Shown: positions 8,153 to 15,964 of the stretch, piece after piece
Position numbering within the stretch: position 1 is the stretch's first letter
Layout of the letters: each line of letters starts with the position of its first letter
Assembly (NCBI GenBank): GCA_947383835.1
Contig: CANDEV010000011.1
Span: 1 to 64,000 of the forward strand
Source: an uncultured Clostridia bacterium
GTDB taxonomy: Bacteria > Bacillota > Clostridia > Oscillospirales > Ruminococcaceae
Reading direction: 5' to 3'
DNA length: 64,000 nt
The notes under the pieces: generated by a model
The model's database searches: none
What the model was told of the DNA's origin: nothing
The model's input: only the letters and a program-made list of their open reading frames with translations
Made by a program: the position numbers and the translations under genes

Positions 8153-8252
8153 ACTAATTCACTCCCAATGTGTAGACAAAAAATTCTGCACAAAATCCAT
8201 ATATGCAAGATTTTGCTTGAATTTTTTGTACACATTTAGGTCGTGAATCAGT
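8153..8252 (+). repeat. Palindromic MITE-like element family B, copy 1
   Basis: This is a 100-bp imperfect palindrome whose ends are ACTAATTCAC and GTGAATCAGT and whose centre is CCATATATGCAAG. The arms carry GTGTAGACAAAAAAT and ATTTTTTGTACAC. The layout matches copies at 30413-30511 (inverted) and 44587-44691. It lies 4 bp after the ANTAR stop codon and may also terminate transcription, since the right arm contains T6. Confidence 0.7.
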
Positions 8253-8308
8253 AAAATTTGCATTTCCGCAATAAATATGTTACAATGTTCAAAAAGGAGG
8301 TTTTTACT

Positions 8309-8959
8309 ATGAAAAAAGCTTTGATTTTAACCGCGTACATATTATTTGCGGCGGCATTTTCGGGCTGCGGGAACTCTGCCGAAAATACTGTAACGTCAAC
8401 TGAAACCACCGTGACGTTTACGGAAACTGAGACTACCTTAACGTCCACAGAAACTGAAACCAACGCAACATCTACAGAAACCGAAACTACCGTAACATCT
8501 ACGGAAACCGAAACGTCCGCCGAAACGATAAGCGACCACAGAATTACCCGCGAGGAGGCAAAAGCGGCGGCTATTGCTTATTCGGGACTTTACGAAACCG
8601 AGATTTGGAATCCGGGTACCACGTTCTATTACGATGGTGAATTACCCGTTATAGAGGTAAGCTTTGGAACACCGTATAATTACACCCTCGAATACAAAGT
8701 GAACGCAACAAACGGCAGTATTATAGATTTTACAGAATATCCCTACTGCGCGGAACTTGAAGAAGTTATTTCCCCCGAAGAAGCCGAGGCGATAGCTCTC
8801 GAACACGCGGGATTTACCGCGGACGAGGTGAACTTTACCGAAACGGAACGATTGATAGACAATATTCGGGACGCGTACTCAGTAAAATTTACGGGCGGCG
8901 GCAGGGAGTATGAATACTATATCCACGCGACAGACGGCTTTATTATTAAATCTGATTAA
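8309..8959 (+). CDS. Lipoprotein with Thr/Glu-rich linker and two PepSY-like repeats
   Basis: The start is ATG 8309, preceded by AAAGGAGG at 8293-8300. The 216-residue precursor has a lipoprotein signal ending in AAFSGC (Cys20). Residues 25-72 are a low-complexity linker of TSTETET units. Two related modules follow: ITREEAKAAAIAYSGL...NATNGSIIDF and ISPEEAEAIALEHAGF...HATDGFIIKSD. This is the PepSY pattern (helix followed by a strand ending in DG.I). PepSY modules are thought to inhibit peptidases or act at the cell surface; the partner is unknown. A 9-bp gap separates it from dapF, but no functional link is evident. Confidence 0.8.
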   Translation: MKKALILTAYILFAAAFSGCGNSAENTVTSTETTVTFTETETTLTSTETETNATSTETETTVTSTETETSAETISDHRITREEAKAAAIAYSGLYETEIWNPGTTFYYDGELPVIEVSFGTPYNYTLEYKVNATNGSIIDFTEYPYCAELEEVISPEEAEAIALEHAGFTADEVNFTETERLIDNIRDAYSVKFTGGGREYEYYIHATDGFIIKSD

Positions 8960-8968
8960 GGTGATAAA

Positions 8969-9820
8969 ATGAAATTTACAAAAATGCACGGCATCGGCAA
9001 CGATTATGTTTATGTCAACTGCTTTGAGGAAACCGTCCCGAACCCCGAAAGGGTCTCGGAGTTTGTCAGCGACAGGCATTTCGGCATAGGCTCGGACGGT
9101 CTGGTGCTGATTATGCCCTCGGACAAGGCGGATTTTCGCATGAGAATGTTCAACGCCGACGGCAGCGAGGGAATGATGTGCGGCAACGCAACACGCTGCA
9201 TAGGCAAATACGTTTACGACAACGGTCTTACCGATAAAACCGAGATAAGTCTTGAAACCAAAAGCGGCGTCAAATACCTGAAGCTTTTTGTCAAGGACGG
9301 CGCTGTGGATACCGTTGAGGTTGACATGGGCAAAGCTGTCACAAAGCCCGCGGACATTCCCATGAAAGCTGAGGGGGACTCTTTTATCGACAGTCCTATC
9401 GAAGTTGACGGCAGGACTTACAATATCACAGCCGTTTCAATGGGCAATCCCCACTGCGTTATTTTCACCTCGGACGTTGACAGGCTCGACCTTGAAAAGA
9501 TAGGTACGTCCTTTGAGAACCACCCCCTTTTCCCCGAAAGAGTGAACACCGAGTTCTGCGAAATATTGCAGGACGGTACAATTAAAATGCGGGTATGGGA
9601 GCGTGGCAGCGGCGAGACTTGGGCTTGCGGAACGGGAGCTTGCGCGACGGCTGTGGCAGCGGTACTCTGCGGACATAAAAATTATGACGAAGAGATAACG
9701 GTTTCTCTCCGCGGAGGAGACCTTTCCATAACCTGCAAAAGCGATGGTCACGTTATGATGAAAGGTACTGCAACAAAAGTCTTTGACGGAGAAATCGATG
9801 TTAGCTTTTTAGATAAGTAA
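8969..9820 (+). CDS. dapF: Diaminopimelate epimerase
   Basis: The enzyme converts LL- to meso-diaminopimelate for lysine and peptidoglycan synthesis in the cytoplasm. At 283 residues it has the usual length. The two catalytic cysteines are visible in MMCGNATRC (Cys71) and ACGTGACATA (Cys221), and the N-terminal KMHGIGNDYVYV motif is typical. The start ATG 8969 follows a weak AAGGTGAT. The gene is followed by dapL, which makes the LL-DAP substrate, so the two catalyse consecutive steps. A long inverted repeat lies between them. Confidence 0.95.
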   Translation: MKFTKMHGIGNDYVYVNCFEETVPNPERVSEFVSDRHFGIGSDGLVLIMPSDKADFRMRMFNADGSEGMMCGNATRCIGKYVYDNGLTDKTEISLETKSGVKYLKLFVKDGAVDTVEVDMGKAVTKPADIPMKAEGDSFIDSPIEVDGRTYNITAVSMGNPHCVIFTSDVDRLDLEKIGTSFENHPLFPERVNTEFCEILQDGTIKMRVWERGSGETWACGTGACATAVAAVLCGHKNYDEEITVSLRGGDLSITCKSDGHVMMKGTATKVFDGEIDVSFLDK

Positions 9821-9827
9821 ACTATCG

Positions 9828-9885
9828 GTACAACAATTAAACTTTCAGTCCCCATATTATCATACCGTAAGTTTAATTGTTGTAC
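9828..9885. other. 17-bp perfect inverted repeat between dapF and dapL
   Basis: GTACAACAATTAAACTT (9828-9844) is repeated exactly in inverted orientation at 9869-9885, around a 24-nt spacer. No T-run follows, so a plain intrinsic terminator is unlikely. It could be an mRNA stem, a partial terminator or an old inserted element. Confidence 0.6.
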
Positions 9886-9919
9886 TCGGCGTAAATATAT
9901 TTTGGAGGGACATATTACA

Positions 9920-11122
9920 ATGGCATTTATAAATGAAAATTTCCTAAGCTTAAAGGAGAACTATCTCTTTATTGATATTGCGAAAAAGCTTGCCGCTTAC
10001 CGCGAGAAAAATCCCGACAAGCAGCTTATACGAATGGGTATCGGAGACGTTACCCTGCCCCTTGCTCCAATTGTTGTGGACGCTATGAAAAAGGGCGCGG
10101 AGGAAATGGCGCACAAGGAGACCTTTAAAGGATACGAGGACAGCGGCATGGGCTACCCATTTCTTCGTGAAGCTGTTGCGGGGTACTACAAAGGCTTCGG
10201 CGTTGACATTGACCCTGAAGAAATCCTTATCAGCGACGGCGCAAAAAGCGACTGCGGAAATATTCCCGACATTTTCGGGGAACAGAACACCGTCCTCATC
10301 ACCGACCCCGCCTACCCCGTTTACGTAGACTCAAACGTTATGGGCGGAAGAAAGGTGATCTATGCTTCGTCCAACGAGGAAAACGGATTTGCCGCAATGC
10401 CCGATAAAAATGTAAAGTGCGACATAATTTATCTTTGCTCCCCCAACAACCCCACAGGTTCGGTGTACACAAAGGCGCAGCTTGAGGAATGGGTGGCTTA
10501 CGCAAAATCTCAAAACGCCATAATCATTTTCGACTCGGCATATGAAGCTTTTATCCGTGACAAATCCCTGCCCCGCAGCATTTTTGCGGTGGCGGGCGCA
10601 AGAGAGTGCGCAATAGAGATCTGCTCCCTCTCCAAAACGGCGGGCTTTACGGGAACTCGCTGCGGCTACACGGTCATTCCGAAAGAGCTGAAAGCCTATA
10701 CTGCGGACGGCGAAGCGGTGGACGTGTTCAAAATTTGGTGCAGACGTCAGGGCAGCAAGTTCAACGGCGTATCCTACCCCGTACAGTGCGCTGCTGCCGC
10801 GGTGTTCACGGAGGATGGCTTGAAACAAACACAGGAGAGCGTAAATTACTACATAGAAAATGCCCGAATCATGTCGGAGACCTGCGACGAGCTTGGAATA
10901 AAATATACAGGCGGAAAAAATTCGCCGTACATATGGTTAAAGTGTCCCAACGGCATGGGAAGCTGGGAATTTTTTGATTACCTGCTCAATGAGATACAGG
11001 TTGTAGGCACTCCGGGCGAGGGCTTTGGTGAAAACGGCAAGGGTTGGTTCAGGCTCACGGCGTTCGGCACAAGAGAGAACACCGCCGAGGCTATGGAAAG
11101 ATTGAAAGGACTACTGAAGTAA
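9920..11122 (+). CDS. dapL: LL-diaminopimelate aminotransferase
   Basis: This PLP enzyme converts tetrahydrodipicolinate and glutamate directly to LL-DAP, bypassing the acylated branches. The start is ATG 9920, 10 bp after GGAGGG. It encodes 400 residues, the usual DapL length. The N-terminal block NENFLSLKENYLFIDIAKK and GDVTLPLAP are typical of DapL. The aminotransferase motifs SPNNPTG (174-180), DSAYEAF (205-211) and SLSKTAGFTGTRCGY with the PLP-binding Lys239 are present. DapL use is one clue that the host belongs to Clostridia. Glutamate from the upstream synthase is its amino donor, although that link is metabolic rather than operonic. Confidence 0.93.
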   Translation: MAFINENFLSLKENYLFIDIAKKLAAYREKNPDKQLIRMGIGDVTLPLAPIVVDAMKKGAEEMAHKETFKGYEDSGMGYPFLREAVAGYYKGFGVDIDPEEILISDGAKSDCGNIPDIFGEQNTVLITDPAYPVYVDSNVMGGRKVIYASSNEENGFAAMPDKNVKCDIIYLCSPNNPTGSVYTKAQLEEWVAYAKSQNAIIIFDSAYEAFIRDKSLPRSIFAVAGARECAIEICSLSKTAGFTGTRCGYTVIPKELKAYTADGEAVDVFKIWCRRQGSKFNGVSYPVQCAAAAVFTEDGLKQTQESVNYYIENARIMSETCDELGIKYTGGKNSPYIWLKCPNGMGSWEFFDYLLNEIQVVGTPGEGFGENGKGWFRLTAFGTRENTAEAMERLKGLLK

Positions 11123-11202
11123 GCAGGTAACGATATAGAAATATCGGTACCCATGGAAACATTTTACCACTATTGACGCAGTATGCCTAAAAGGGTAAAG
11201 TG
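11123..11202 (-). repeat. Two-hairpin element family C, copy 3 (inverted, without outer terminator stem)
   Basis: Read on the minus strand this segment has TTTACC...GGTAAA enclosing GGCATAC...GTCAATA, then CCATGGGTAC and a second hairpin ending in GTTACCTGC. It aligns along its length with the cores of 23565-23687 and 35999-36120. Base changes in the second hairpin are compensated on the opposite arm. I could not find the outer A/T-flanked stem seen in the other two copies. Confidence 0.65.
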
Positions 11203-11292
11203 AAATATTTGTGAAACAGCTTTACAACGGCAAAAAATTGTTGTATAATAATAAAGTATTTTATTTTTAAAAATTTATAAAGGAATGATATT

Positions 11293-12075
11293 ATGCTTAT
11301 CAAAAAAATTGCCGCTGTTTCTGTTTCCGCCGCAATGCTTGCCGCTTTTGCCGGCTGTAAGGGCGAGGACGCTACAATTGAGGAGCTTGTGGACGAAATA
11401 CAGACAGAAGCGACCTCCGCTGTGGACGAATCAACTATCCCATGGCTCCCCGATGTGGAGATACACAATTTCGATATGCCCGCGGCAGGAGAGAAGATCG
11501 CCGTTATAACCGTCAAGGATTACGGCGAAATAAAGATAAAGCTTTTCCCCAATGACGCTCCCAAGGGCGTTGAAAATTTTATCGGACTTGCGGATATGGA
11601 GTATTACAACGAAATAATTTTCCACAGAGTGATACCAAACTTTATGATACAGGGCGGCGACCCGCGCGGCGACGGCACCGGAGGAAAATCCATATGGGGT
11701 GACTCCTTTGACGGAGGCACTTCGGAAAATCTTTACCACTTCACAGGCGCGGTTGCTTATGCAAACAGCGGCGCTACCTCCACAAACGGCAGCCAGTTCT
11801 ATATCGTGAACACTCCCGACGGCTATCTTGAAAACACCTGCGCGGATTATTATACCTACAGCAACGGCGAGTACAACTGGCCCAAAAACGTTGCCGAAAA
11901 GTATAACGAGGTTGGCGGCGTGCCGTATCTTGACGGCGGTTACACCGTGTTCGGACAGGTTTTTGAAGGCATGGACGTTGTTCGAGCCATTGCCGAGGTC
12001 GAGACAAACGACAGCGACAAGCCCCTTACACAGGTTGTCATGGAAAACGTCCGTATTGAGGAGTACGCAGGTTAA
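11293..12075 (+). CDS. Cyclophilin-type peptidyl-prolyl isomerase, lipoprotein
   Basis: The 260-residue precursor has a lipobox AAFAGC (Cys22) and a short acidic spacer. A cyclophilin domain runs from about residue 70 to the end: FHRVIPNFMIQGGDPRGDGTGG carries the catalytic Arg and the Phe/Met/Gln pocket, and GSQFYIVN and VFGQVFEGMDVV are also conserved. It catalyses prolyl isomerisation of secreted proteins outside the membrane. An insertion around YLENTCADYYTYSNGEYNWPKN lies between the two core motifs, as in other clostridial lipoprotein cyclophilins. It is monocistronic and ends at a bidirectional terminator. Confidence 0.9.
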   Translation: MLIKKIAAVSVSAAMLAAFAGCKGEDATIEELVDEIQTEATSAVDESTIPWLPDVEIHNFDMPAAGEKIAVITVKDYGEIKIKLFPNDAPKGVENFIGLADMEYYNEIIFHRVIPNFMIQGGDPRGDGTGGKSIWGDSFDGGTSENLYHFTGAVAYANSGATSTNGSQFYIVNTPDGYLENTCADYYTYSNGEYNWPKNVAEKYNEVGGVPYLDGGYTVFGQVFEGMDVVRAIAEVETNDSDKPLTQVVMENVRIEEYAG

Positions 12076-12095
12076 TTTTGCAATAAAAAAATTAT

Positions 12096-12137
12096 GGCTT
12101 CGGACGCGGAAATTCCCGTGCGCCGAAGCCCTTTTTT
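12096..12137. terminator. Bidirectional terminator between the cyclophilin and holin genes
   Basis: GGCTTCGG (12096-12103) pairs with CCGAAGCC (12123-12130), with further inner pairing. T6 follows on the plus strand and an A7 tract precedes it, so it works in both directions. The holin stop codon lies in the T-run. Confidence 0.85.
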
Positions 12138-12528
12138 ATTTTTTGCCCGTCTTTAACTGCTCCAGAACCTCAAGGAGCTTGTTCGGCACGGGTACTCCGA
12201 GCCTTCCGCCGTTTTCAATAAGGGAAATGCACTCGTTGGCAATATAAAAAATTGTCGTAACGCTTTTTAAAACGTGCCCCTCACCTATAACGTTGATGTC
12301 CACAATGTTTGCCACAGCCACAATAAGGAGCATAAAAACCTTTTTGGCGATGCCCTTTGCGCCTATCTCGCTGGACAGCTTTTTATGTGCAACTGCCGCC
12401 AGCACGCCTGAAATATAGTCCATGACCATAAGCGCCGCAAGAGCTATAATCAGCCCGTCACAGTCGCCGAAAAGCAGTCCGCACAAGGCGCAGACAGCCG
12501 CAAGAATATTTTTTAAAATGTTATCCAT
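12136..12528 (-). CDS. Phage-type holin (holin_4_1 / toxin-secretion holin family)
   Basis: The start is ATG 12528, preceded by GGGAGGG and overlapping the endolysin stop codon as TAATG; the longer frame to 12606 has no ribosome binding site. The 130-residue protein has a short N-terminus and three hydrophobic segments (about 8-28, 30-50 and 70-88). Between the latter two lies MDYISGVLAAVAHKKLSSEIGAKGIAKK, a hallmark of the holin_4_1 family, and a charged tail follows. Holins form membrane lesions that release endolysin. It is co-transcribed with the amidase, but no other phage gene is near. Confidence 0.85.
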   Translation of the reverse strand: MDNILKNILAAVCALCGLLFGDCDGLIIALAALMVMDYISGVLAAVAHKKLSSEIGAKGIAKKVFMLLIVAVANIVDINVIGEGHVLKSVTTIFYIANECISLIENGGRLGVPVPNKLLEVLEQLKTGKK

Positions 12529-13292
12529 TAATTTCCCTCCCGAATTTTCTGCACGTATTTGCTGCCCAGCGATATCCAGCCGGCGCCGCTTTTCAGCTTG
12601 CCCCACAGCACGCTGCCGCCGTATTCCTCGGCAATTACGGTGTACACGCCGTTATCGGTTATTACCCCCACGATCGGAGCGGTTAGGGAGGGGTATTTGC
12701 GTATATTCAGCGCGCTGCCAAGGACTTTAACGCCAAAGCTCCCGCCGCTTTCCGCAGCCTCATACTGCTTGTCCCCTTTCATAAGCGCGGCGACCTTGCT
12801 TTTGAACGCCTCAAAACGTGCGTTTGCGACCTCCGCTGACTGATATTTTGTGGGCGACCAGTAAAGTGGACACTGCTTTCCGGTCACGTCATAGTGACGT
12901 ATAATGTCACCCGTCCCCAGTCGGAATTTTTCAAGCAGATACGCGCACAGCTCTGCAAGGGACCGCTCCGTGGCATCTATAAACTTCCCAGTACTGTCGG
13001 GGTGACAACATTCGATCGAAACGCTGTATACGTTCGCCTTATTGGTGCAGTAGGAAATTTCATCCAGCGGTATGCACTGGATAATTTCCCCCTGCAAACC
13101 GATTATAAAATGTGAGGAAACATAGCGTCTCGCCGTCTTTTGGCTTTCAAAATAATTGCGGTTCGCAATTGCGGAGGTGTTGGGGTTGCCCACATAATGC
13201 ACCGCGATTTTTGTCACACTTTTAAGAGGTATTTGCGGTCTGCTATATTTATTTGGCGTCAAAAGCTTTTGTTCGATATTTAATGTGCTCAA
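12528..13292 (-). CDS. Endolysin-like N-acetylmuramoyl-L-alanine amidase with SH3 domain
   Basis: This 254-residue protein has an amidase_2/PGRP domain (about 20-165) and a C-terminal bacterial SH3 domain (about 185-250, LGSALNIRKYPSLTAPIVG). The Zn ligands expected in this family are His32 (AVHYVGN), the His of IIRHYD and the Cys of GKQCP; a Tyr lies in the usual region. It cleaves the amide bond between MurNAc and the stem peptide. There is no signal peptide, which fits export through the holin encoded next. Together they form a compact lysis cassette with no capsid, portal or integrase genes nearby. Confidence 0.88.
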   Translation of the reverse strand: MSTLNIEQKLLTPNKYSRPQIPLKSVTKIAVHYVGNPNTSAIANRNYFESQKTARRYVSSHFIIGLQGEIIQCIPLDEISYCTNKANVYSVSIECCHPDSTGKFIDATERSLAELCAYLLEKFRLGTGDIIRHYDVTGKQCPLYWSPTKYQSAEVANARFEAFKSKVAALMKGDKQYEAAESGGSFGVKVLGSALNIRKYPSLTAPIVGVITDNGVYTVIAEEYGGSVLWGKLKSGAGWISLGSKYVQKIREGN

Positions 13293-13466
13293 TAAAAAAC
13301 TTCCTTTCCGTAAAAAAATTTCTCTCTCCGTATTTAAGTGTAGCGGGAAATTTTTGCACCGTCAACAGCGAAAAAATTTTTTTGTGCAAATTAAAAACAG
13401 TCCGCATATTTTAAAGTGCAACTGTCAGTCAAATTTAAATTAATAATTTTTGAAAGGAGACCCATT

Positions 13467-13625
13467 ATGAAAAACGACGAAAATAAAAACGGTACTGAAA
13501 TTTTTTTGGCAGAAACAAACGGCGACAAGCATAATCTTATCCCGGACGAACCCTCATGGCTCGAGGACGCAAAAGAGGAAATGGAAGATTTTATCGAATC
13601 ACAGGGAATACACATAAGACAGTAA
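13467..13625 (+). CDS. Small acidic protein, unknown
   Basis: ATG 13467 follows TGAAAGGAGA with ideal spacing, and the frame encodes 52 residues. The product is hydrophilic, with an acidic C-terminal helix (WLEDAKEEMEDFIESQG). It has no Cys, signal or membrane segment. The strong ribosome binding site and compact frame argue that it is expressed. I do not recognise the family. It stands alone between the lysis pair and galE. Confidence 0.55.
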   Translation: MKNDENKNGTEIFLAETNGDKHNLIPDEPSWLEDAKEEMEDFIESQGIHIRQ

Positions 13626-13743
13626 TACTAATTAACAAAGCAAAGGTATATATTGGTATAAATTGTTCACAAAATTATGTTGAAAAATTTTACATCATTG
13701 TATAAAATATAATTATATTATGATTTGGAAAGGACGGCTTTTT

Positions 13744-14757
13744 ATGAGCACTATTCTTGTTACAGGCGGAGCAGGCTTTATCGGAAGCCATACCTGCGTT
13801 GAGCTTCTTGACGCGGGACACGATATTGTTGTTATGGACAACTTCTCCAACTCCAAGCCCGAAGCCTTGAACCGTATCAAAAAAATTACGGGAAAGGATT
13901 TTAAATTCTACGAGACGGACATTCTCGACTATGAGGGCACAAGCAAAATTTTCAAGGAAAATAAGATCGACGCCGTTATACATTTCGCGGGACTTAAAGC
14001 TGTGGGCGAATCCTGCGCAAAGCCCGTGGAGTACTACTACAACAACATTTCGGGTACTATTGAGCTTATCAAGGTCATGCGTGACAACGGCTGCAAAAAC
14101 ATGGTGTTTTCCTCCAGCGCAACGGTTTACGGAATGAACAATCCCGTACCCTATGTTGAGACCTATCCCACCTCCGCAACCAATCCATACGGCTATACAA
14201 AGGTAATGATCGAACAAATACTTTCCGACACAGCAAAGGCTGACAGTGAGTGGAGCGTTGCTCTGCTGAGATATTTCAATCCTATCGGTGCGCATGAAAG
14301 CGGTCTTATCGGTGAAGACCCCAACGGAATACCCAATAATCTCCTGCCATATGTTGCGCAGGTAGCTTCCGGAAAGCTGCCCTGTTTGAGCGTGTACGGC
14401 AACGATTATGACACTCCCGACGGAACGGGCGTCCGCGACTATATCCACGTTGTAGACCTTGCAAAGGGACACCTTTGCGCTGTGGATTACACATTAAAGC
14501 ATAAGGGCGTTGAAGCTGTAAATCTCGGTACCGGAAAAGGTACAAGCGTCCTTGAAGTAGTCCATGCCTTTGAAGAGGCTTCGGGCAAAAAGGTGAACTA
14601 CAAAATAGTTGACCGCAGACCGGGGGACATTGCTACCTGCTACGCAAACACCGACAAGGCAAAGTCTCTTTTCGGCTGGGAAGCCAAGGCTGATATTGCG
14701 CAGATGTGCAGAGACAGCTGGAATTTTACCGAAAAAAATCCTGACGGCATTAAATAA
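13744..14757 (+). CDS. galE: UDP-glucose 4-epimerase
   Basis: The enzyme interconverts UDP-glucose and UDP-galactose. The start is ATG 13744 (MSTILVTGGAGFIGSH), downstream of GGAAAGG; the upstream in-frame ATG 13720 lacks a ribosome binding site. The 337-residue length is typical. Visible motifs are the Rossmann TGGAGFIGS, the catalytic Ser region FSSSATVYG, YGYTK (Tyr/Lys of the YxxxK pair), RYFNPIGAHESGLIGEDP and VRDYIHVVDLAKGH. A promoter-like TTGAAA-N17-TAAAAT lies just upstream. No other Leloir gene is adjacent. Confidence 0.93.
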   Translation: MSTILVTGGAGFIGSHTCVELLDAGHDIVVMDNFSNSKPEALNRIKKITGKDFKFYETDILDYEGTSKIFKENKIDAVIHFAGLKAVGESCAKPVEYYYNNISGTIELIKVMRDNGCKNMVFSSSATVYGMNNPVPYVETYPTSATNPYGYTKVMIEQILSDTAKADSEWSVALLRYFNPIGAHESGLIGEDPNGIPNNLLPYVAQVASGKLPCLSVYGNDYDTPDGTGVRDYIHVVDLAKGHLCAVDYTLKHKGVEAVNLGTGKGTSVLEVVHAFEEASGKKVNYKIVDRRPGDIATCYANTDKAKSLFGWEAKADIAQMCRDSWNFTEKNPDGIK

Positions 14758-14860
14758 TTTGGTATGTATCTACCATATATTTTAGACTCATATGGCGGGG
14801 ACTTGTACTGCAAGTCCTCCGCCTTTAAATTATGCTTGATTTATATATAGGGGTGTATTA

Positions 14861-15787
14861 ATGGAAATGAAAAGGAATGTAACTTCTATACTTACAGTAG
14901 CAGCAGCAACTATGTTATTATTAACATCTTGCGGCGTGGGGACGTCCGAAACGGCGGCAGCCTCTACAGAAAATACAACGACAGTGACTGCGGAGGAACA
15001 ACTCACGGTTTCGGAAACAACAGCGCAAAGTGCGGAAGAAACAACAACAACAATAATAACTACTACTAACACTGCCGAGCAGGAAACCGAAGTGATTTCC
15101 GAAACGGGAGCTGAAATTGTAAGCGGGGAGGTTGTCCCTCCCGACAGCGAGTTTCTGCTAAAAATGTTTGATATGTGGCACAGCGATGAGGTGCTTGAAA
15201 ACGGCAAGGAGCTTGCGGGTTACGGTATGGGCGGCTCTCCTGCGGGTTCGTGCCACGCGTTTTACGCTGATATTGACGGTGACGGTATAAAAGAGTTTTG
15301 TTTTATTGTTGACTCATATCATGGCCTCGGTATGTATGTTTGCGATTATGTGGACGGCAACTGGAAAGTTGTTGACGCCTTGGCTTTAGGGTACTACACA
15401 TATCTGAAACCGAATGATGACGGTACAACATCGCTGTTTGTCATCAAAGCCACACGGTATGTTGAGGAGATTTATTGGTATATATACAATGGTGTTGAGG
15501 AAGAATTTGATTTCTTGGATATAGATAAATTATACGATGAACTTGACAAAATTGACGGTATGAACGAGCAGGAGGAATTTTTCCACGCGGAAATAGAGAA
15601 AAATTTAGAAAGATTTGATGATCTGACTAACATTTACGATCTGCCCCACGTTGATACCGTAATGTTATATGACTCATGGGGATTGATCCACGAAGATCTT
15701 AGAATTCCAAGTTTCGACGAGGAAACTGTGAGAAAACAACTTGACGAGTTTACGGCGGAGGTCGCGGAGCTGTTTGAGCAGGATTGA
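14861..15787 (+). CDS. Lipoprotein with Thr-rich linker, unknown function
   Basis: The 308-residue precursor has a lipobox ending at Cys24 (LLLTSC) and a Thr/Glu/Ala-rich linker to about residue 85. The globular part contains YADIDGDGIKEFCFIV, a DxDxDG loop typical of calcium-binding VCBS/FG-GAP or EF-hand-like repeats. I cannot assign an activity. The A/C-rich codons in the linker (ACA ACA ACA) are typical of low-complexity expansion. The reading frame stays open for 32 more codons beyond the TGA at 15785-15787; see the next entry. Confidence 0.65.
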   Translation: MEMKRNVTSILTVAAATMLLLTSCGVGTSETAAASTENTTTVTAEEQLTVSETTAQSAEETTTTIITTTNTAEQETEVISETGAEIVSGEVVPPDSEFLLKMFDMWHSDEVLENGKELAGYGMGGSPAGSCHAFYADIDGDGIKEFCFIVDSYHGLGMYVCDYVDGNWKVVDALALGYYTYLKPNDDGTTSLFVIKATRYVEEIYWYIYNGVEEEFDFLDIDKLYDELDKIDGMNEQEEFFHAEIEKNLERFDDLTNIYDLPHVDTVMLYDSWGLIHEDLRIPSFDEETVRKQLDEFTAEVAELFEQD

Positions 15788-15886
15788 TTTAACTGTATAA
15801 GTATTGAGAATTTTGAGAGCTATATCACAGAGAATTTTCCCGAATTTAACAATTGGGATATTATCTGGGATACTACTAAGGAATAA
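15788..15886 (+). other. In-frame coding-like tail after the lipoprotein stop codon
   Basis: After the TGA the same frame continues as FNCISIENFESYITENFP and on to NNWDIIWDTTKE before TAA at 15884-15886. The composition looks coding. It could be the original C-terminus cut off by a nonsense change, or the remnant of a similar gene. It has no start codon or ribosome binding site of its own. Confidence 0.4.
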
Positions 15887-15938
15887 TGCAACTCGGCTGC
15901 CGATGTAAAATGTTGGCAGCCGAGTTGCATTATTTTTA
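15886..15938 (+). terminator. Strong intrinsic terminator
   Basis: ATGCAACTCGGCTGCCGA pairs with TTGGCAGCCGAGTTGCAT around a short loop, followed by TATTTTTAAT. It closes the lipoprotein unit and isolates the permease fragment downstream. Confidence 0.9.
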
Positions 15939-15964
15939 ATATATCTTGAAAAAATTTCTGTAAA

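Noticed and set aside
8396..8526. Short repeats in the lipoprotein linker as a CRISPR-like array
   Set aside because: They are in-frame TSTETET codons with no constant spacing or unique spacers, and no cas gene is present.
12136..13292. A prophage around the holin and amidase genes
   Set aside because: Neighbours on both sides are housekeeping genes, and no integrase, capsid, portal, terminase or attachment repeat is seen.
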